Source: Brassicibacter mesophilus (GTDB lineage: Bacteria; Bacillota; Clostridia; Tissierellales; Proteiniboraceae). Taken from it: 64,000 nt of DNA. This document shows, piece after piece, positions 59,255 to 64,000 of the stretch. The first letter of the stretch is position 1; each line of letters opens with the position of its first letter. The translations under genes were made by a program, and so were the position numbers. Where the stretch lies: assembly GCF_050433385.1 (NCBI RefSeq), contig NZ_JBNPXI010000014.1, positions 1 to 64,000 of the forward strand, read 5' to 3'. Under the pieces are notes generated by a model that was not told the DNA's origin, ran no database searches, and saw only the letters and a program-made list of their open reading frames with translations.

Positions 59255-59611
59255 ATGTCAGATAAAAATGATGTTGTAATAATTAAGTTAGATAGACCAA
59301 GAATGTTATGGTTTGGTCATAGAGCATTGAAAACTTTAACTGCAATGACAGGTAAAGGCATGGATGATTTTGTCGAGATGGATGATATAAACTTTGAAGA
59401 TATAGAAAAAATAATGTACTGTGGCTTACTAACTGATGCTAAAAATAACAATGAAGCTTTAAAGCTTGAAGATATGGAAGAACTATTAGACTTAGTTCCT
59501 TTTGGGAAGTTAATAGAATATATAGAAAAAGCATTTGCTGCAGCATTTGGAAATTTTGGTGAACAGGAAAAAAACGATCAGAGGATTGCAGCACAGAAGA
59601 AAAAGAAGTAA
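59255..59611 (+). CDS. Tail assembly chaperone (gpG-like)
   Basis: A 118-residue protein with the gpG-like core 'WFGHRALKTLTAMTGKGMDDFVEMDDINFEDIEKIMYCGLL' and a basic tail. It binds the tape measure during tail assembly. ATG 59255 follows GGGAGGAA. Near its end lies an A-AAA-AAC slippery site that makes the longer GT fusion. Confidence 0.82.
   Translation: MSDKNDVVIIKLDRPRMLWFGHRALKTLTAMTGKGMDDFVEMDDINFEDIEKIMYCGLLTDAKNNNEALKLEDMEELLDLVPFGKLIEYIEKAFAAAFGNFGEQEKNDQRIAAQKKKK
59569..59575 (+). promoter_or_regulatory. Programmed -1 frameshift slippery site
   Basis: The heptamer A AAA AAC is in the correct phase of the chaperone frame (GAA AAA AAC). After slipping back one base the ribosome reads an open frame through 59916. 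This is the classical G/GT arrangement of siphophages. Confidence 0.85.
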
Positions 59612-59916
59612 GTAAATGGAATTGGGAGGAATCTCTTAAAGCTGCAATCCATATAGGAATAAGCATAAGTGAATATGACGATATGACACCATATCAACTT
59701 AATTTAGCAGTACAAGAGTATGCTAAAAAGAAAGAATCAGAAAGCAAAGAAAGTATTTATCAAGCTTATTTGATTTCTAGATGGGTATGGCAAAAGAAAA
59801 TTGACATAGAAAAAATATTAGAAATAAAGAGAGAAAAGAAAGTAATGACGGATAAGCAAATGATAGAACAAGCTAAGGTCTTGAATGCAATGTTTGGTGG
59901 TAAAGTTAAGACTTGA
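59575..59916 (+). CDS. Tail assembly chaperone T extension, made by -1 frameshift
   Basis: The -1 frame from 59575 reads without stop through 'KEVSKWNWEESLKAAIHIGI' and 'DDMTPYQLNLAVQEYAKKKE' to 59916, adding about 113 residues to the shorter chaperone. 'DDMTPYQLNLAV' is the standard gpT-domain motif. There is no SD-linked start at its 5' end, so it is only made as a fusion. An internal ATG at 59683 exists but lacks support. Confidence 0.8.
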   Translation, partial: RSEDCSTEEKEVSKWNWEESLKAAIHIGISISEYDDMTPYQLNLAVQEYAKKKESESKESIYQAYLISRWVWQKKIDIEKILEIKREKKVMTDKQMIEQAKVLNAMFGGKVKT

Positions 59917-59975
59917 AATTATTAGAAATATTTTGTAATATAGAGATGAATAATATTTCTAAGGGGGAATTTATT

Positions 59976-60593
59976 ATGGGAGCATATGGCTCACCTGATT
60001 CATCCAATAAATCACCAGAAAAACCAAAAAAGCCATTCTATAAAAGGTGGTGGTTTATTGTCATTGTAGTAATTATAGCAATAAGTATAATAGGTGGTAG
60101 AGGAGAAGATAAGCCTAAAGTTTCAGAAGATTCACAGTCGAAGCAGGTAGTATCTGAAAATAAACCTGCTGAAGAAAAGACGCCTGAAGAACCTGAGTTT
60201 TTTAAATTAGGCGAAACAGTAGAGACAAATAAGATAAAAGCTACTATATCAGATATAGAAAAGCCTAAAGGAAATGATTTTATTAGGCCAGCAGATGGAA
60301 AAGAATTTGTATTATTAAATGTAACTATTGAAAATATATCATCTGAGGAAATTAATATTAGTTCGATGCTAAGCTTTAATGCCTATACAGATGATGAATC
60401 TATGAATGAAAGCTTATCAGCGCAAACGGCAAAAGAAGGTACAAAAACTTTAGATGGAACAATAGCAGCTGGCAAAAAATTAACTGGAATATTAGGTTAT
60501 GAAGTACCAAGGGATTGGAAGAAAATAGAAGTACATTTTACACCAGATGCTTGGGATGATATAACAATTAAATGGATAATAGAAAATAAATAA
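59976..60593 (+). CDS. Membrane-anchored DUF4352 protein, probable moron
   Basis: A 205-residue protein. A Pro/Lys-rich cytoplasmic start is followed by one membrane helix (about residues 26-43), an acidic linker, and a DUF4352-type immunoglobulin-like domain ('EFVLLNVTIENISSEEINIS'). This is the fold of bacterial telomeric-repeat-like and surface lipoproteins. It breaks the usual chaperone-tape measure adjacency and has its own SD and terminator. That suggests independently acquired lysogenic cargo, such as superinfection exclusion (inference). Confidence 0.75.
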   Translation: MGAYGSPDSSNKSPEKPKKPFYKRWWFIVIVVIIAISIIGGRGEDKPKVSEDSQSKQVVSENKPAEEKTPEEPEFFKLGETVETNKIKATISDIEKPKGNDFIRPADGKEFVLLNVTIENISSEEINISSMLSFNAYTDDESMNESLSAQTAKEGTKTLDGTIAAGKKLTGILGYEVPRDWKKIEVHFTPDAWDDITIKWIIENK

Positions 60594-60597
60594 TTTA

Positions 60598-60626
60598 AAG
60601 CACTTACTTATGTAGGTGCTTTTTTC
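60598..60626 (+). terminator. Terminator after the DUF4352 gene
   Basis: AGCACTTAC pairs with GTAGGTGCT (one wobble) around TTAT, followed by six T bases. Confidence 0.8.
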
Positions 60627-60652
60627 ATGCTCACATAAGGTGGTGAGAACAT

Positions 60653-63148
60653 TTGGCAAAGAGTAACTTTATAGTACGTGGTGGAGCAAACTTTAGTGGA
60701 CTTTACAATGAATTCAATAAAGCACAAAAACGTATGAATGGATTTAAATCTACCATGATAAAAAGTATAAAAGGCTTAGGATTAGCTTTAAGTGGCATAG
60801 CTATAGCAAGAGGAGTTAAAAACAGTACAAAGGCAGCTATGCAAGTAGAGAGCTCTATAACGCAACTTGGTAGAACTATGGGCAATAATGCAAATGAATT
60901 TGAAAATTGGGCAAAAACACAGGCTAAATCTTACGGAATGGCTAGGGAAGAGGCTTTTAAATATGGTGCTACTTATAGCAATTTAATTAGTACTTTTAGT
61001 AAAGGAACTGAAGAAACAACTAAACGTACAACGGAATTATTAAAGGCTAGTGCAGTGGTCGCAAGTGCTACAGGAAGAACTATGGAAGATACTATGGAGA
61101 GAATTAGATCTGGTCTTTTAGGAAATACAGAAGCTATTGAGGATTTAGGAATAAACGTTAATGTGGCAATGATTGAAAGCACAGAGGCATTTAAACAATT
61201 CGCAAGAGGTCGAAGTTGGCAACAACTTAACTTCCAAACACAGCAACAGATAAGGCTCATGACAATACTAGAACAAGCTAACACTAAATATGGGAATAGT
61301 CTAGCAGGAACAACAGCAACTAAGCAAATGATGTTTATAGCAACCTTAAAAAACGTAAGGCTTAACTTAGGACAGGCTTTTTTACCAATATACAATGTAG
61401 TACTTCCTATTCTTACTACATTGGCAAGTAAACTAGAATACGTAACAAATGTTTTAGCAGCATTTTCACAGGCTTTATTTGGTACAGCTAGAGCACAACA
61501 GCAAGTTAAAGCTACACAGCAACAAGCTAGTGCAGTTACAGAGTTAGGAGATGCAACAGAAAAAGCAGGTAAGCAAGCAAAAGGTGCATTAGGAAATTTC
61601 GACGAAATAAACCAAATAGGTGGTAAGAATGAAAGTGGTGCAGGAACTGATAGTATTATTGGTGGTACTAGTGGTCTAGAAATGAGTGGAATTGAAAGTA
61701 CACCTTTAGTAAATAGCATGAATGAAGTGACTAACAAAGCCAAGGAAATGGCTGAAAAAGTTAAAACTGCATTTACTAATATGAAAAATGCTATAGTAGA
61801 GAATAAAAATATAATTATTCCTGCAGTGACTGCTATTGGTGGAGCTATTGCAGGAGTTTTTTTATACAATAATCTACCCGTTGCAATCGCAAGTGTTGCA
61901 AGTGCATTCACTAAACTTGGAGGTGTCATTAAAGGTGCGTGGGTGTTTTTAGCATCAAATCCTATACTACTAGTTGTAGCTGCAATAGGAGCATTGATTG
62001 GTGCTTTAATAGGTGCATATAAAAGCAATGAAAACTTTAAAAATGGAGTAGATAATCTTTGGGATAGGATAAAAACTGCACTATCTCCTGTATTACAAAA
62101 GCTTGGAGAAACAATGATGTGGCTATGGCAAAATGTTACTGTGCCTTTTGCACAAGTTTTAATTACGATGTTTGCACGTTCTTTTGAAATTAGTAAACAA
62201 GCTGGTATTTGGCTATTGAATAATGCACTAAAACCTTTAGGTAACTTTTTGCTATGGTTATGGAATTCTGTATTAGTTCCTGTTGGAAGGATACTTATAG
62301 ATGTTTTGGCGGTCGCATTTAGAACTGTTTCAGATGTAGCAATTATACTTTGGCAAAATGTATTAGTGCCTTTAGGAAGTTTTATAGGAACTGTGTTTAT
62401 AGAAATAATAAAAGCAGTAAGAGATATATTCCTTGTTTGGTGGAATAATGTTTTAGTACCATTAGGAATGTTTATATCAAGTATATTTAAGCCAATTATT
62501 GAATCCTTAGTAAAGGTATTTGAGTTTTTATGGATGAATGTATTAAAACCTTTAGCTAATTACATGGCAGGGAATTTTAAAACTACATTCAATACTGTTA
62601 CTAAGGGGATAGGCGATGTAATAAATGGATTAAAAATTACCTTTGGAGGTTTAATAAATTTCATTACAGGCGTATTTACAGGCGATTGGCGTAGAGCTTG
62701 GGAAGGAGTAAAAAACATATTCAAAGGTATATTTGATAGCTTATTCGGAATAGTTAAAGTCCCTTTGAATCTAATCATAGATGCTATAAACAAAGTTATA
62801 GGTGGATTAAACAAATTAAATATAAAAGTTCCTGATTGGGTGCCTGGATTTGGTGGCAGATCGTGGGGAATTAATATTTCTAAAATACCTAAACTAGCAC
62901 GTGGAAGTATAATAGATAGCCCTACTTTAGCTATGGTAGGAGAAGCAGGAAAAGAAGCAGTAATGCCTTTAGAAAATAACACAGGATGGATAAATGATCT
63001 AGCTAATCAAATAGCAAGTGTTATTGGTGGAAGTCAAGGCAATATAAGTTTACTTATTAAAATAGGCGAAGACACAATAACAGAAAAGGTTATTAGTAAT
63101 ATTAACAGACAGAATAGAATAAGTGGGAAAACTGTAATACAAGTATAG
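60653..63148 (+). CDS. Tail tape measure protein
   Basis: An 831-residue protein. The N-terminal coiled and TMP domain ('GRTMEDTMERIRSGLLGNTEAIEDLGINV') is followed by several hydrophobic helices and then 35-40-residue repeats between about residues 480 and 640, built on 'LWxNVLVPLGxF'. The C-terminal region ends in 'ARGSIIDSPTLAMVGEAGKEAVMPLEN', the conserved TMP end motif. Sets tail length; about 830 residues suggests a tail of roughly 120 nm (inference from the usual 1.5 angstrom per residue). TTG start. Confidence 0.92.
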   Translation: MAKSNFIVRGGANFSGLYNEFNKAQKRMNGFKSTMIKSIKGLGLALSGIAIARGVKNSTKAAMQVESSITQLGRTMGNNANEFENWAKTQAKSYGMAREEAFKYGATYSNLISTFSKGTEETTKRTTELLKASAVVASATGRTMEDTMERIRSGLLGNTEAIEDLGINVNVAMIESTEAFKQFARGRSWQQLNFQTQQQIRLMTILEQANTKYGNSLAGTTATKQMMFIATLKNVRLNLGQAFLPIYNVVLPILTTLASKLEYVTNVLAAFSQALFGTARAQQQVKATQQQASAVTELGDATEKAGKQAKGALGNFDEINQIGGKNESGAGTDSIIGGTSGLEMSGIESTPLVNSMNEVTNKAKEMAEKVKTAFTNMKNAIVENKNIIIPAVTAIGGAIAGVFLYNNLPVAIASVASAFTKLGGVIKGAWVFLASNPILLVVAAIGALIGALIGAYKSNENFKNGVDNLWDRIKTALSPVLQKLGETMMWLWQNVTVPFAQVLITMFARSFEISKQAGIWLLNNALKPLGNFLLWLWNSVLVPVGRILIDVLAVAFRTVSDVAIILWQNVLVPLGSFIGTVFIEIIKAVRDIFLVWWNNVLVPLGMFISSIFKPIIESLVKVFEFLWMNVLKPLANYMAGNFKTTFNTVTKGIGDVINGLKITFGGLINFITGVFTGDWRRAWEGVKNIFKGIFDSLFGIVKVPLNLIIDAINKVIGGLNKLNIKVPDWVPGFGGRSWGINISKIPKLARGSIIDSPTLAMVGEAGKEAVMPLENNTGWINDLANQIASVIGGSQGNISLLIKIGEDTITEKVISNINRQNRISGKTVIQV

Positions 63149-63158
63149 GAGGTGCAGA

Positions 63159-63509
63159 ATGGCTATATTAAATATTGATGGTGTAGACTTACCTGCACCT
63201 TCATCTATGAAAATTCCTCAATCTGACTTAGATTCGAGTGACACAAATAGAAATGAACTAGGGTTCTTACAAAGAGACAGAATTAGGCAAGGCATTTACA
63301 AGATAGAACTTGAATGGAAAGCAATTACAGATACAAAACTAAATACTATTCTAGATGCAGTAGAGCCTGCAAGTATACAGGTTACATTTCCTTTTTCAAA
63401 AGGATTTTTAACAAAAACTATGTATGCAGGAGATAGAAATATAGAAATAGCATTATACAGAGAAAATGACATACGTTGGAATATAAGTTTTAGTTTAACT
63501 GAATATTAG
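63159..63509 (+). CDS. Phage tail protein, DUF6711-like
   Basis: A 116-residue beta-rich protein ('LNIDGVDLPAPSSMKIPQSDLDSSDTNRNELGFLQRDRI'), of a type found after the tape measure in Firmicute siphophages. Likely part of the tail tip. AGGAGG SD. Confidence 0.7.
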   Translation: MAILNIDGVDLPAPSSMKIPQSDLDSSDTNRNELGFLQRDRIRQGIYKIELEWKAITDTKLNTILDAVEPASIQVTFPFSKGFLTKTMYAGDRNIEIALYRENDIRWNISFSLTEY

Positions 63510-63520
63510 GTGGTGGATAT

Positions 63521-64000
63521 ATGTATCCAGTATCGGAATTATACAAGAGTAAAATTAAAGAATTAAATAGATTTTTTAAGATAGTTATAGAGATACAGCA
63601 CTCGCAAGGAGTGCTAATTTTATCTGATAAAGACATAGTTGGTGGAACTTTAATATATAATGAAAGTTCGCAATCAGGCGAAGAATTCACAGTAGGTGCT
63701 ACAGTTGCATCTACTATAGAATTTGAAATATTAAATAAGCCTGAGTATGAAAACATAAGCTTTATGGGTGCTACTGTAATAGCAACAGTAGGATTAGAGA
63801 CTATACAAGGCATGAATTTAACATTTGAAGATTTAAAACAATATACATTTGAAGAATTAAAGCAATTTACATTTGGACAGTTAGCACAAGACATATATGA
63901 GTATGTACCTTTAGGACGATTTAATATAGATGAACCTTTAAGACAAAGAAACACTATTAAACTTAAAGCAATAGACAATATGATAGAACTAGAAAAACCT
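63521..64000 (+). CDS. Tail/baseplate protein, 5' part (runs off the window)
   Basis: The first 160 codons are open to the end of the window. ATG 63521 follows TAGGTGGTGG. The beta-rich start ('YPVSELYKSKIKELNRFFKIVIEI') and 'GGTLIYNESSQSGEEFTVGATVASTIEFEI' fit tail distal or baseplate-type proteins. Three degenerate 'FEDLKQYTFEELKQFTFGQL' units of about eight residues repeat near codons 105-125. The rest lies outside the window. Confidence 0.6.
   Translation, partial: MYPVSELYKSKIKELNRFFKIVIEIQHSQGVLILSDKDIVGGTLIYNESSQSGEEFTVGATVASTIEFEILNKPEYENISFMGATVIATVGLETIQGMNLTFEDLKQYTFEELKQFTFGQLAQDIYEYVPLGRFNIDEPLRQRNTIKLKAIDNMIELEKP

Noticed and set aside
60973..62028. A 351-codon open frame on the minus strand opposite the tape measure gene
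   Set aside because: It is the antisense shadow of a long gene with alanine- and threonine-rich codons, has no SD and a low-complexity hydrophobic product; the plus-strand tape measure motifs are clear.

Overview
The window is AT-rich DNA from a low-GC Gram-positive anaerobe of the class Clostridia. The evidence is the ribosomal protein/replication block next to purA typical of Firmicutes, an FprA-type diiron flavoprotein, a YedF/DUF3343 selenium-sulfur pair, DnaD/DnaI-type helicase loading proteins, and frequent TTG and GTG starts behind strong Shine-Dalgarno (SD) sites. I cannot name the species from sequence alone.

Bases 1-30000 are ordinary chromosome. They open with the 3' end of a 23S gene and a 5S gene, with a second copy of the 5S tail about 125 bases downstream. 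An envelope block follows (polysaccharide deacetylase, YkvI-like, beta-propeller, CvpA, LiaF-like). Next is a minus-strand operon of four genes that share one short 'EGKIssEEA' module, then yedF-DUF3343-mscS and DUF951-aminotransferase. After these come rpsF-ssb-rpsR, an ECF S component, MazG-like-DUF2232-gdpP-rplI-dnaB, fprA, a GNAT gene, a DnaA-box cluster, an HD-GYP gene, purA and five tRNAs (Lys, Glu, Val, Asp, Thr). The block ends with convergent dnaI/dnaD genes, an M1-peptidase-like fragment and a LysM-G5-M23 peptidase.

At about 30.77 kb a subtilisin-like S8 protease gene is cut: only its C-terminal 240 codons are present. A large serine recombinase lies immediately upstream in the same reading direction, the layout of skin-type elements. 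A lipoprotein gene follows, and then at about 33.7-33.85 kb a second, tyrosine-type integrase with repeat-rich DNA at its 3' end and a LexA-like box at its 5' end. This suggests either two nested elements or one phage carrying two integration systems.

From 33.8 kb to the window end is a siphovirus-type prophage (HK97-like head, long tail), which is not complete at base 64000. Its modules run in order: lysogeny (integrase, ImmA, repressor, five CAC-N5-GTG operators, Cro-like, antirepressor); recombination and replication (RecT, PD-(D/E)XK nuclease, DnaD-like initiator with 11-bp iterons, DnaC-like loader); a cytosine methyltransferase with a second SD-equipped gene nested out of frame inside it; a radical SAM protein; many small Cys-rich accessory genes; RusA and HNHc nucleases; a late regulator; a structured noncoding region; HNH, terminase, portal, protease and capsid; head-tail genes; a tail chaperone pair joined by a -1 frameshift; a probable moron; the tape measure; and a partial tail gene. 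Several intergenic RNAs in the phage fold into convincing multi-helix structures that I do not recognise.
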